Of a stretch of DNA of 64,000 nucleotides, positions 7,870 to 16,182 are shown one piece after another; the first letter of the stretch is position 1, and each line of letters opens with the position of its first letter. Where the stretch lies: assembly GCF_023667495.1 (NCBI RefSeq), contig NZ_JAMOZL010000013.1:1-64000 (forward strand), written 5' to 3'. Under the pieces are notes generated by a model that was not told the DNA's origin, did not search any database, and saw only the letters and a program-made list of their open reading frames with translations. The translations under genes and the position numbers were made by a program. The stretch is from Dyadobacter sp. MSC1_007. Lineage in GTDB: Bacteria > Bacteroidota > Bacteroidia > Cytophagales > Spirosomataceae.

Positions 7870-9081
7870 ATGCACATTTCCCATCGCCAGCATTTTTTTA
7901 GCCATCTGGCTCAAACATCCGATTTCCCTCTTGCCCTCGAAATTGAGAAAGCCGAGGGCGTGTATATGTACGGCCCGGACGGAAAATCGTATATCGATCT
8001 GATCTCCGGCATCGGCGTCAGTAATGTGGGTCACAGGCACCCGAAAGTGCTTGCGGCTATCCACGAGCAATTGGACAAGCATATGCACCTGCTGGTGTAT
8101 GGCGAGTACGTGCAGGGTAGCCAGGTGCAATTGGCGAAAGCATTAGTGGATACGCTTGCCCAGGACGTGGCACACTCCGCTCCGTTCGGACCGATCGATA
8201 ATGTGTATTTCACTAATTCCGGCACTGAGGCAGTGGAAGCGGCGATGAAATTGGCCAAGCGATTTACAAGAAGAAAGGAGTTCATTTCTTGCTACAATGC
8301 ATATCATGGAGCCACGCAAGGCGCATTGAGCCTGGCCGGAGCGGAGTTTTTTAAGCGCAATTTCCGGCCGCTACAACCTGGTGTCAGGCATATTCAACAC
8401 GGCCATTTGCCCGATATCGAACTTATTTCGGATCAAACTGCGGCAGTTATAATCGAAGTGATCGGGGGTGAATCGGGCGTCCGGGTTCCGGATGCATCTT
8501 ATTTTACTGCCTTACGCGAAAAATGCACAGAAACGGGCGCGTTATTGATCCTGGACGAAATTCAAACAGGCTTTGGGCGCACCGGCAGCTTTTGGGCTTT
8601 CGAACAATTTGGGATTTATCCCGATATTCTGCTCAGTGCCAAGGGAATGGGCGGGGGAATGCCGATCGGGGCATTCATGGCTTCCCATGAGATCATGAAA
8701 GTACTGAAAAGCAATCCGATACTAGGTCATATCACTACTTTCGGAGGGCACCCTGTCAGCTGCGCTTCCTCGCTGGCCGCATTGCGTGTTACGCAAGACG
8801 AAAATCTTGCGCACAATGCCATTGCAAAAGGCGAACTCTTTAAAACATTGCTCGTCCATCCCGAAATTAAAGAAGTACGGGGAAAAGGTCTTATGCTTGC
8901 AGCGGAAATGGAGTCGTTCGAGAAATTAAAAGACACCATCGACCAGTGCATTGCAAAGGGGGTGGTGACCGACTGGTTTCTTTTTTGTGACAATTCGATG
9001 CGCATTGCGCCCCCGCTGACGATTACAGAAACGCAGATCCGTGAAGCATGTGCTATTATTTTAGAAGTACTCAATACTTAA
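7870..9081 (+). CDS. Class III PLP-dependent aminotransferase
   Basis: This 403-residue protein belongs to the ornithine/acetylornithine/GABA aminotransferase class (fold type I). The sequence shows SGIGVSNVGHRHP at the N-terminus, TNSGTEAVEAAMKLAKRFT for phosphate binding, LILDEIQTGFGRTG with the PLP-binding Asp, and the Schiff-base Lys258 in SAKGMGGGMP. The ATG at 7870 fits the family; the longer frame reaching back to 7753 overlaps the previous gene and adds unrelated residues. It lies 55 bases after the second ATP-grasp gene and 4 bases before the mutarotase, so it may belong to the same transcription unit and supply an amino precursor such as a diamine or omega-amino acid. Substrate cannot be read from sequence. 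Confidence 0.88.
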   Translation: MHISHRQHFFSHLAQTSDFPLALEIEKAEGVYMYGPDGKSYIDLISGIGVSNVGHRHPKVLAAIHEQLDKHMHLLVYGEYVQGSQVQLAKALVDTLAQDVAHSAPFGPIDNVYFTNSGTEAVEAAMKLAKRFTRRKEFISCYNAYHGATQGALSLAGAEFFKRNFRPLQPGVRHIQHGHLPDIELISDQTAAVIIEVIGGESGVRVPDASYFTALREKCTETGALLILDEIQTGFGRTGSFWAFEQFGIYPDILLSAKGMGGGMPIGAFMASHEIMKVLKSNPILGHITTFGGHPVSCASSLAALRVTQDENLAHNAIAKGELFKTLLVHPEIKEVRGKGLMLAAEMESFEKLKDTIDQCIAKGVVTDWFLFCDNSMRIAPPLTITETQIREACAIILEVLNT

Positions 9082-9085
9082 CGTT

Positions 9086-9964
9086 ATGAACTATTCCATC
9101 GAAAACAAACACCTTAAAATCACCGTACAGGAGACTGGTGCAGAACTTTGTCAAATACAGTCGACCGTAACCGGTAAGGATTTCATGTGGAATGCTGATC
9201 CGGCGGTGTGGGCCAGCTATGCACCGGTATTATTCCCGGTTATCGGGGCGATCAAAAATGGTTTTGTCAAATACAAAGGACGTGAATATGCAGTGCCTCG
9301 TCACGGAATGGTGAGGAACAATGCAAATGTAGAGCTAACCGGACAAACTACTGACAGTCTTACGTTTACATTGAAATACAGCGAAGAAACACTCGCTATT
9401 TATCCATTCGAATTCGAGTTTCAGATCACCTACCGCTTGGATGGTAATAAAGTCGTAGTAGATCACAAAGTGCTAAATCACGGTGATTCGGAAATGCTTT
9501 TCTCGCTCGGCGGGCACCCTGCATTCAAATGTCCGCTACACGATGATGAGATTTATGAAGATTACTATTTAGAGTTTGAAGCCATTGAAAACGACTCCAC
9601 ATGGCTTTTAGCTAAAAACGGTTTGGTAGAAAACACAACCAGACCAGTACTTGTACACACCAACATCCTGCATCTCAACTCCCATTTGTTTGACAACGAT
9701 GCATTGATATTTAAGCATTTAATATCCAAACAAGTAAGCCTGAGAAGCACTAAATCATCGCAGGTCATTACCCTGCATTACCAGGACTTCCCTTACCTGG
9801 GCATCTGGGCCAAACCTAACGGACATTTCATTTGCATTGAACCCTGGCTAGGCATCGCCGACAGCGCCGATTCCGATCAGAATTTTGAGACCAAAGAAGG
9901 GATATTGAAGCTGGAAGCAGGCGGGACATTCAACGCTGTTTTTAGTATTGAGATCCATGAATAA
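9086..9964 (+). CDS. Aldose 1-epimerase family protein (LacX-like)
   Basis: This 292-residue galactose-mutarotase-fold protein begins NYSIENKHLKITVQETGAEL. PVLFPVIG and the motif PRHGMVRN carry the conserved His, and GGHPAFKCPL follows. It is of the LacX branch, which binds sugars or sugar phosphates and is thought to interconvert anomers. No signal peptide is visible, so it should be cytoplasmic. It follows the aminotransferase by 4 bases, implying cotranscription, though a carbohydrate role does not obviously fit an amide-ligase pathway. It may simply be carried along in the operon. Confidence 0.85.
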   Translation: MNYSIENKHLKITVQETGAELCQIQSTVTGKDFMWNADPAVWASYAPVLFPVIGAIKNGFVKYKGREYAVPRHGMVRNNANVELTGQTTDSLTFTLKYSEETLAIYPFEFEFQITYRLDGNKVVVDHKVLNHGDSEMLFSLGGHPAFKCPLHDDEIYEDYYLEFEAIENDSTWLLAKNGLVENTTRPVLVHTNILHLNSHLFDNDALIFKHLISKQVSLRSTKSSQVITLHYQDFPYLGIWAKPNGHFICIEPWLGIADSADSDQNFETKEGILKLEAGGTFNAVFSIEIHE

Positions 9965-10004
9965 AGGTGATATTAAAATGCAGTAGGTATGTAATCGCAA
10001 AAAT

Positions 10005-10035
10005 GCTGGCGATCAATCACAATTCGATCGCCAGC
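10005..10035 (-). terminator. Terminator hairpin spanning the hicB stop codon
   Basis: GCTGGCGATC (10005-10014) and GATCGCCAGC (10026-10035) form a perfect 10-bp stem with an 11-base loop. On the minus strand the stem is followed by ATTTTTG. The hicB stop codon (10017-10019) lies in the loop, so the hairpin is built partly from the last codons of the gene. Confidence 0.65.
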
Positions 10036-10412
10036 AAATCGCTACCCAGTTTGTGCAATGCATTTTCAATTTTCTTGACTTGGGCAGGCCGGGGCTTTTT
10101 GAGGCCTGAAGCATAATGGTTTAGTTGTTTTTCATTGATGCCGGTTAAACGGGCTATCCCGGTCTGATTAAATATGCCCTTATAATATTCCAATAAACTC
10201 TCTACATCAAATTTCCAGACTATTTCATATTCGCCCTTCAATGCCGCTGGGATATTCTTTTCGTCAAATGACTTAACAATATCAATGCATTCAAAAACCG
10301 ATTTTTTAACATCGGCCACCGTATCGCCCATGCCGTACACTTTCTTTAAGTTTTCTGCGTAGGCGCCATACCCATCCTTTCCCCGTTCAATTACAACCCT
10401 TATCTTTTTCAT
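10017..10412 (-). CDS. hicB: HicB family antitoxin with C-terminal HTH
   Basis: This 131-residue protein (133 if the ATG at 10418 is used) has a HicB-like N-terminal domain, KIRVVIERGKDGYGAYAENL, which is the partly degraded RNase H-like fold that binds HicA. The C-terminal part has a helix-turn-helix, TGIARLTGINEKQLNHYASG, suited to operator binding. It directly follows hicA on the same strand, with toxin first and antitoxin second. The predicted role is to neutralise HicA and repress the pair. The family call is good; regulation is inferred from other HicAB systems. Confidence 0.85.
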   Translation of the reverse strand: MKKIRVVIERGKDGYGAYAENLKKVYGMGDTVADVKKSVFECIDIVKSFDEKNIPAALKGEYEIVWKFDVESLLEYYKGIFNQTGIARLTGINEKQLNHYASGLKKPRPAQVKKIENALHKLGSDLLAIEL

Positions 10413-10418
10413 AAACAT

Positions 10419-10604
10419 CTAGTTGATATTCAATTTCATATCTCTTATAATTTTCTTTCGTAGTCCTTCAGGAACCTCTTTTGACGCGTGAAACGGTACT
10501 GAATAACTTGTGCCGTTTTTTAGATACATGTAGTGGCTACCTCGTGTCCGAATGCAAACCCAACCATTCCGTTTTATAATGCGGTGAAACTCCGATGACT
10601 TCAT
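10419..10604 (-). CDS. hicA: HicA family mRNA-interferase toxin
   Basis: This 61-residue double-stranded-RNA-binding-fold toxin reads KSSEFHRIIKRNGWVCIRT followed by RGSHYMY, with the catalytic His24. HicA proteins cleave mRNA independently of the ribosome. The ATG at 10604 gives the normal family length. An in-frame start at 10667 would add 21 hydrophobic residues not typical of HicA and is rejected. The gene is followed immediately by hicB. The AT-rich stretch upstream (about 10610-10660) is the likely operator and promoter region. Confidence 0.87.
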   Translation of the reverse strand: MKSSEFHRIIKRNGWVCIRTRGSHYMYLKNGTSYSVPFHASKEVPEGLRKKIIRDMKLNIN

Positions 10605-10670
10605 GTAGTGTGCGTATAAGTGATATAAAGATATAGAATAATATACCATTTCGAAAAGTATACCCACAAA

Positions 10671-10694
10671 AAAAGCTCTGTTTCCAGAGCTTTT
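10671..10694 (-). terminator. Terminator of trxA
   Basis: AAAAGCTCTG and CAGAGCTTTT form a 10-bp stem with a TTTC loop. On the minus strand the hairpin is followed by several T residues. It lies 25 bases past the thioredoxin stop and separates it from hicAB. Confidence 0.85.
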
Positions 10695-10718
10695 ACCTTA
10701 TATAAGTCTTAGCGTTTA

Positions 10719-11051
10719 TCAAACGGTCGCTTCGATTTGGGCATTCAATTTATCTTCCAGAGTTGTTTTAGGTACAACACCTACAACTTTGTCTACTAAT
10801 TGTCCTCCTTTGAAAATCATCAGTGTTGGGATACTGCGGATGCCGAATTTTGCGGGCACCGATGAGTTCATATCCACGTCCATTTTACCGATTATCGCTT
10901 TACCATCGTACTCGCCAGCCAGTTGTTCAACAACTGGTCCGATCATTTTACAGGGCCCGCACCATTCTGCCCAAAAATCTACAAGTACTGGTTTATCACC
11001 TTGAATCAGTTCTTCAAAGGTGCTATCGGTAATTTCAAGTGCTTTTCCCAT
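10719..11051 (-). CDS. trxA: Thioredoxin
   Basis: This 110-residue single-domain thioredoxin has the active site WCGPC (Cys31, Cys34), preceded by VLVDFWAEW. The cis-proline loop is FGIRSIPTLMIF. It is a cytoplasmic protein-disulfide reductant recycled by thioredoxin reductase. It lies 85 bases downstream of dnaE on the same strand, with its own terminator at 10671-10694. Length and motifs are wholly typical. Confidence 0.97.
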   Translation of the reverse strand: MGKALEITDSTFEELIQGDKPVLVDFWAEWCGPCKMIGPVVEQLAGEYDGKAIIGKMDVDMNSSVPAKFGIRSIPTLMIFKGGQLVDKVVGVVPKTTLEDKLNAQIEATV

Positions 11052-11136
11052 GTTTTAAGTGTCTAATTGTTATTTATCAATCTGAGATAATAAGGATAAT
11101 TAATACCTAAAAGTTCCGTGCCTGAATCAATACAAA

Positions 11137-14100
11137 TCAGTTTAAATGGAATTTCACACCATGGAATCCACGCAGCACTTTAAACAGCTCATTACTAGGC
11201 GATACGCGGTAACCGCGGGATAACATTTCGACTTCCAAATGCGTTTCAGGGTCCTTCACAGTCATGCTTACCTGGCATGATCCCGGGTAACTTCCGAACG
11301 TATCATTCAGCACCTGGATGAACTGCGCGTCGATCTGGTCCAATGTAAGGTTGATCCTGATCTTCCGGCACATCTTCTCCATGATTTCGGGCAGCAGCTG
11401 GATTTGCGATATCTTGAATTCAAACTGGTCTTCCTGCTTCCAGCGGTTTTGTACCTTGCCTTTGATATAAAGGAACTGGCCAACCTGCAAATAGTTTTTG
11501 AACCGGATATAATCCTCGCCGCCTATCAGCATCTCCATCGCACCCTGGTAATCCTCTATTTTAAATATCATAAACAAGCTGCCGTTTTTGGACATCCGCT
11601 CCTGAGCACTCGTTACAATTCCGGCTACATTGATCTCTTTTCCATAATAGCGCGGCGCACGTTCCCCTTCGTTGATTTCCATTACCTTGTCGAGCGTGCA
11701 ATTACAGAAATTGTCCAGTTCGGTGCGGAACGTGTCGAGCGGGTGACCGGAAATGTAAAAACCTACGACCTCCTGCTCGTAGCGGAGCTTGGCCAGATCG
11801 TCCCACGGGGCAATGTCAGCCGCTTTGGGCTTGGCTAATGTAGAACTGCCATCACCCGCCATTCCAAACAATGAAGCCTGTGCAGACGATTTTTCGGCGT
11901 GATAGTTGTTGGCATAGCGGATCAATTTTTCAATAAAAGTGCCGTTCTCGCCCGATTCCACTGCAAAATACTGTGCACGGTGATATTCAGGGAAACAATC
12001 GAAACCGCCAGCGTAGGCCAGACTTTCCAGCGTTTTCTTGTTGACCGTTCTGAGGTTGACGCGAATTATAAAGTCAAAAATGTCTTTGAATGGACCGTTG
12101 TTTGTCCTTTCTTCAATGATCGATTCCACGGCCGCATCGCCACTTCCCTTCACGCCAGCCAGCCCGAAACGGATTTCTTTCCTTTTGTTTACACCAAATT
12201 GCCGCTCGGATTCATTGATGTCGGGTCCCAGGACTGTAATTCCCAGATTTTTACATTCCTCCATAAAGAAGGTGATTTTATCAATACTACCCAGCGAGCT
12301 GGTAAGTACCGCCGCCATATATTCTGACGGATAATGGGCTTTTAGATACGCGGTTTGATAAGCGACGAATGCGTAACAAGTAGAATGCGATTTGTTAAAT
12401 GCGTACGATGCAAATGCCTCCCAATCGGTCCAGATTTTTTCCAGCTTTTTGGCATCCAGGCCGCGCTCCGTGCCGCCCTTCATGAAATCGCCTTTCAGCT
12501 TGTTAAGCGTCTCGATCTGCTTCTTACCCATTGCCTTCCGCAGCGTATCCGCCTGACCTTTTGTAAAACCTGCCAGCTTCTGCGACAAAAGCATTACCTG
12601 CTCTTGATAAACCGTAATGCCATACGTATCAGCCAGATATTCTTCCAGCTCCGGTAAATCGTAAGTTATTTCCTCGTGACCGTTTTTTCGGCGTATGAAG
12701 TTCGGGATGTAAGCGATCGGCCCGGGACGGTACAAGGCATTCATCGCGATAAGGTGCTCAAAACGGTCGGGAATAAGGTCGCGCATGTGCTTTTTCATCC
12801 CGTCGGATTCAAACTGGAATATCGCGTTGGTTTCACCTCGCTGGAAAAGCTCGAAAACAAGCGGATCATCCAGCGGAATATCGTCAATCACAATCTCTCT
12901 GCCGTAATTGTTCTTGATCATCCGAAGCGCTTCCTTGATGATGGTCAGGTTTCGGAGACCCAAAAAGTCCATTTTAATTACGCCCGCATCCTCAATGATC
13001 TTGCCCTGATATTGTGTGATCAGAAAGTCGGAATCTTTGGAAGTACTAACGGGAATGATCTCAGTAAGATCGCTTGGTGCGATGATAATTCCCGCCGCAT
13101 GGATACCCGTATTCCGGACTGTCCCTTCCAACCTCCTCGCTTCCTGCAACACGCTAGCTTGCAAGTCGTTACCTAATGCAATAGCCCGCATTTTCTTGAC
13201 ATTATCAAGCTCTTCGGGCGCGATACCCTCTTTTTTAGTCAAACTCCCCTCTCCTTCCAGCGGCGCTGTGAAGATCCGGTTGAGCGTCATATTGTAAGTC
13301 GGCTTATCCGGAACCAGCTTGGCAAGGAAATTCGCATCCTGCAAAGGAAGGTCCATCACCCGCGCCACGTCTTTGATCGCCGATTTGGCAGCCATCGTGC
13401 CGTAAGTTACAATCTGCGCAACCTGATTGTAGCCATATTTTTTAACCACATAATCGATCACCTTTTGCCGGCCTTCATCATCGAAGTCCGTATCGATATC
13501 GGGTAGTGAAATACGGTCCGGGTTGAGAAAACGCTCAAAAAGCAGATCGTACTTGATAGGGTCAATATTGGTGATCCCAGTGCAATAGGCCACCACCGAT
13601 CCCGCTGCAGATCCACGGCCCGGGCCAATGAAAACACCCATTTTACGGCCAGCTTCAATAAAGTCAGCCACGATGAGGAAGTAGCCCGGGAAACCCATGT
13701 TACGGATGGTGTTCAGCTCAAAGTTCAGGCGGTCCTCCACTTCCTGGGTAATGGTGCCATATTTCTTTTTAGCACCTTCAAATGTGATATGTCTGAGGTA
13801 TTCCCATTGATTGAGTACATCAGCGGTAAGCTCTTTTTTACCCGCCATTTCCGACAAAGTATGCGTTTTGAACTCGTCGGGGATCGGGAAATTGGGCAGC
13901 AGGATATCCTTCCTCAGGTCCAGCGTCTTGATCTTGTCAACGATCTCATTGGTATTGTCCAGAGACTCAGGCAAGTCATTGAACAGTTGCAGCATTTCGC
14001 TGGTCTTCTTGAAATAGAACTGATCGTTATAGAACGCAAACCGGGAACCTTTCGGAATACCTTTATCATCATCAAAATCCTTCGCCGAAGGCGTACTTTG

Positions 14101-14787
14101 CTTGTCACCCGTGTTGATACACAGCAGGATATCGTGTGCATTCCAGTCTTCACGATCCACATAATGCGAATCGTTTGAGCAGATGATCTTGACGTTGTAT
14201 TTCTTCGCGAATTTCACAAGCACCTCATTCACAATATATTGATCGCGAATATCGTGACGCTGCAATTCCACATAAAAGTCATCGCCAAACAGGTCGAGCC
14301 ACCACCGGAACTCTTTTTCGGCCGCCTCCTCGCCGTGCCGGATAATAGCTTTGGGTATCATCGCACCGATACAGCATGTTGTTGCGATCAGCCCCTGGTG
14401 ATACTTGACAATCAGCTCTTTATCGATCCTGGGATACTTCCCATACATTCCCTCGATAAACCCGAGAGAGCACATTTTCACCAGATTTTTATACCCAATC
14501 TCATCCTTGGCCAATAATAGCTGGTGGAAACGGGCATCTTTTTTATCCTTTGTAAACTGGCGGATATGCCTGTCTTCGACCACATAAAACTCACAGCCGA
14601 CGATTGGCTTAATGCCCTGTTTATTACCTTCGGCCACAAACTCGAAAACACCAAACATATTGCCGTGGTCGGTGATGGCCACAGCGGGCATATTATCCTC
14701 TTTCGCCTTTTTAAAAAGCTTTTTAATATCGGCTGCACCGTCGAGCAGCGAAAACTGGGTATGACAGTGCAAATGTGAAAACTGCAT
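11137..14787 (-). CDS. dnaE: DNA polymerase III subunit alpha
   Basis: This 1216-residue replicative polymerase is of DnaE type. An N-terminal PHP domain begins FSHLHCHTQFSLLDGA. The palm domain includes GPGRGSAAGS and the catalytic acidic motif PDIDTDFDDEGR. Finger and thumb regions, a tandem helix-hairpin-helix region, and an OB-fold near residues 1000-1100 (INVAGIVTSAQERMSKNGS) follow. The PHP motif His and Asp residues appear intact, so it may retain metal binding or proofreading activity. It assembles with the beta clamp and clamp loader. It is a single-copy core gene followed by trxA. Confidence 0.97.
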   Translation of the reverse strand: MQFSHLHCHTQFSLLDGAADIKKLFKKAKEDNMPAVAITDHGNMFGVFEFVAEGNKQGIKPIVGCEFYVVEDRHIRQFTKDKKDARFHQLLLAKDEIGYKNLVKMCSLGFIEGMYGKYPRIDKELIVKYHQGLIATTCCIGAMIPKAIIRHGEEAAEKEFRWWLDLFGDDFYVELQRHDIRDQYIVNEVLVKFAKKYNVKIICSNDSHYVDREDWNAHDILLCINTGDKQSTPSAKDFDDDKGIPKGSRFAFYNDQFYFKKTSEMLQLFNDLPESLDNTNEIVDKIKTLDLRKDILLPNFPIPDEFKTHTLSEMAGKKELTADVLNQWEYLRHITFEGAKKKYGTITQEVEDRLNFELNTIRNMGFPGYFLIVADFIEAGRKMGVFIGPGRGSAAGSVVAYCTGITNIDPIKYDLLFERFLNPDRISLPDIDTDFDDEGRQKVIDYVVKKYGYNQVAQIVTYGTMAAKSAIKDVARVMDLPLQDANFLAKLVPDKPTYNMTLNRIFTAPLEGEGSLTKKEGIAPEELDNVKKMRAIALGNDLQASVLQEARRLEGTVRNTGIHAAGIIIAPSDLTEIIPVSTSKDSDFLITQYQGKIIEDAGVIKMDFLGLRNLTIIKEALRMIKNNYGREIVIDDIPLDDPLVFELFQRGETNAIFQFESDGMKKHMRDLIPDRFEHLIAMNALYRPGPIAYIPNFIRRKNGHEEITYDLPELEEYLADTYGITVYQEQVMLLSQKLAGFTKGQADTLRKAMGKKQIETLNKLKGDFMKGGTERGLDAKKLEKIWTDWEAFASYAFNKSHSTCYAFVAYQTAYLKAHYPSEYMAAVLTSSLGSIDKITFFMEECKNLGITVLGPDINESERQFGVNKRKEIRFGLAGVKGSGDAAVESIIEERTNNGPFKDIFDFIIRVNLRTVNKKTLESLAYAGGFDCFPEYHRAQYFAVESGENGTFIEKLIRYANNYHAEKSSAQASLFGMAGDGSSTLAKPKAADIAPWDDLAKLRYEQEVVGFYISGHPLDTFRTELDNFCNCTLDKVMEINEGERAPRYYGKEINVAGIVTSAQERMSKNGSLFMIFKIEDYQGAMEMLIGGEDYIRFKNYLQVGQFLYIKGKVQNRWKQEDQFEFKISQIQLLPEIMEKMCRKIRINLTLDQIDAQFIQVLNDTFGSYPGSCQVSMTVKDPETHLEVEMLSRGYRVSPSNELFKVLRGFHGVKFHLN

Positions 14788-14836
14788 ATTAACTGGGTTG
14801 TATGGGGTATTTTCTTCGAATCAAAAAAGGAAGGAA

Positions 14837-15508
14837 TTACTGCTCGGCAGCCTCTTCGTACAATACATAATTCATATAATCGGTAAAAGGTTTGAGCAAC
14901 CGCATACCTTTCAAGACCAGATCGCCGAAATCCCTGGATGCCACTTCCTTATCGGTATACCGGTGCATAAAGAAAAGTTGCTTCCTTTTTAGCAGCTCGA
15001 TTTCAGGATGGTCTTTGGAATAACCTTTCGGCGTTGTTTTCAATGATTCGCCATGTATCTCCGGAAAATGTTCATGAAATTCCGCTTCTTGGATAATGCC
15101 TTTCAACTCATCAGCATTGTAATCTATCTCCTGCCGGAAACGCGCAAGCTGCTCGGTAGTAACATCCCACATTCCGCCTCCCAGGAAAGAGAGGTCGCCC
15201 GGCTGTATTTGCAAATAATAGTCAATTTTGCCGGAACTCTTCCCTCCCGGGCCTATGCCAGCTGCGAGGTTATTTTTGTAAGGCGCTTTGTTTTTTGAGA
15301 AACGGATATCGCGGTTAATGCGCAGCAGGCAGTCCTTCACCTGCACATTTCCCAGGTCCTGAAACTTGCCGGCTTCGGTGATCAAATAGCCCACTAGCTT
15401 TTCCATATCCGCTTTGGCGGCATCGTATAACTTCCTGTTTTCCTGAAACCAGTCTCTGTTGTTGTTTTCTGCTAATAGGCTGAGAAAGTGAAGTGTTTTG
15501 GAATCCAT
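14837..15508 (-). CDS. DUF2461 family protein
   Basis: This 223-residue conserved protein of the DUF2461 (TIGR02453) family starts with KTLHFLSLLAENNNRDWFQENRKLYDAAK. Further on it has LLRINRDIRFSKNKAPYKNN and YYLQIQPGDLSFLGGGMW, all characteristic of the family. No enzyme activity is established for it, and no membrane or signal segments are seen. It lies upstream of dnaE on the same strand with a 49-base gap, so the two may be cotranscribed. A TAnnTTTG box lies 26 bases before its start. Confidence 0.88.
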   Translation of the reverse strand: MDSKTLHFLSLLAENNNRDWFQENRKLYDAAKADMEKLVGYLITEAGKFQDLGNVQVKDCLLRINRDIRFSKNKAPYKNNLAAGIGPGGKSSGKIDYYLQIQPGDLSFLGGGMWDVTTEQLARFRQEIDYNADELKGIIQEAEFHEHFPEIHGESLKTTPKGYSKDHPEIELLKRKQLFFMHRYTDKEVASRDFGDLVLKGMRLLKPFTDYMNYVLYEEAAEQ

Positions 15509-15533
15509 TGTATTTTAATGAAGCTATAAAATT

Positions 15534-15541
15534 CAAATTTA
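15534..15541 (-). promoter_or_regulatory. Candidate -7 box for the DUF2461 gene
   Basis: The minus strand reads TAAATTTG, matching TAnnTTTG, 25 bases before the DUF2461 start. No convincing -33 element was seen. Confidence 0.4.
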
Positions 15542-15624
15542 CTACGTTTTCTGGTTCAATTTAACGAATTTTGGGATTAAGAAAAGGCTAATGCTAACTA
15601 TGAACTGCTAACCTGTTGAAAGCT

Positions 15625-15822
15625 ATGAATGTGCAGTATTTGTCAAATGAAGAAGGAAAAAGAGTGGCCGTACAGATTTCGATGGAGGAATGGGAAGACA
15701 TGCAGATCCGGCTTAAAAAGAGCAGTTTTTTAGATTCCTTCACGCAAGCCGTGAAAGAGTTGAAGATGATGCGGGATGGTAAACTATCTAAACCAGACAT
15801 TAACGATTTGTTTAATGACTAA
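15625..15822 (+). CDS. Probable antitoxin of a RelE-type pair
   Basis: This is a 65-residue small protein that I cannot assign to a named antitoxin family. It starts with MNVQYLSNEEGKRVAVQIS, a beta-strand-like segment resembling Phd/RelB-type N-termini, and continues in a Lys- and Glu-rich helical region. ATG 15625 is preferred over TTG 15616. The last codons overlap the toxin start by 8 bases (ATGACTAA), the tight coupling usual for type II toxin-antitoxin pairs, with antitoxin first. The identification rests mainly on this position. Confidence 0.7.
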   Translation: MNVQYLSNEEGKRVAVQISMEEWEDMQIRLKKSSFLDSFTQAVKELKMMRDGKLSKPDINDLFND

Positions 15823-16141
15823 GATTACCTTCGTTCCGCATTTCAAGAAGGAATTCAAAAGGTTATCCGAAAAATTCCCTTCATTGGAAGCGGATATGAA
15901 GGAGCTCATTAGCCAGCTTGGCCGAAAGCCGGATCTCGGTACACCTCTTGGAGGAAATGCCTTCAAAATCCGATGGCAAGTCAAAAGCAAAGGCAAGGGA
16001 AAGAGTGGCGGCGTGAGAGTCATTACTTACTATATCACGGAGGACGGTGAACTGTATTTACTTACAATATACGACAAGTCAGAGCAAGAAAGCATCACTC
16101 CGAAGCAGATTCGAACATTAATCGAAACAATTTTTAACTAA
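15815..16141 (+). CDS. RelE/ParE-superfamily toxin
   Basis: This 108-residue basic protein begins TKITFVPHFKKEFKRLSEKFPS, the typical two-helix start of RelE/ParE toxins. The core strands FKIRWQV, GGVRVITYYI and LYLLTIYDKSEQE follow, including the conserved hydrophobic strand ending in an acidic or basic tail. RelE types cleave mRNA on the ribosome and ParE types poison gyrase; sequence alone does not tell which applies here. ATG 15815 is inside the antitoxin's last codons and is preferred to the in-frame start at 15776. It precedes trpS by 41 bases. Confidence 0.83.
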   Translation: MTKITFVPHFKKEFKRLSEKFPSLEADMKELISQLGRKPDLGTPLGGNAFKIRWQVKSKGKGKSGGVRVITYYITEDGELYLLTIYDKSEQESITPKQIRTLIETIFN

Positions 16142-16182
16142 TACCAATATATCGTCGGACCAGTTTCCGGCTTTTTCAAAAA

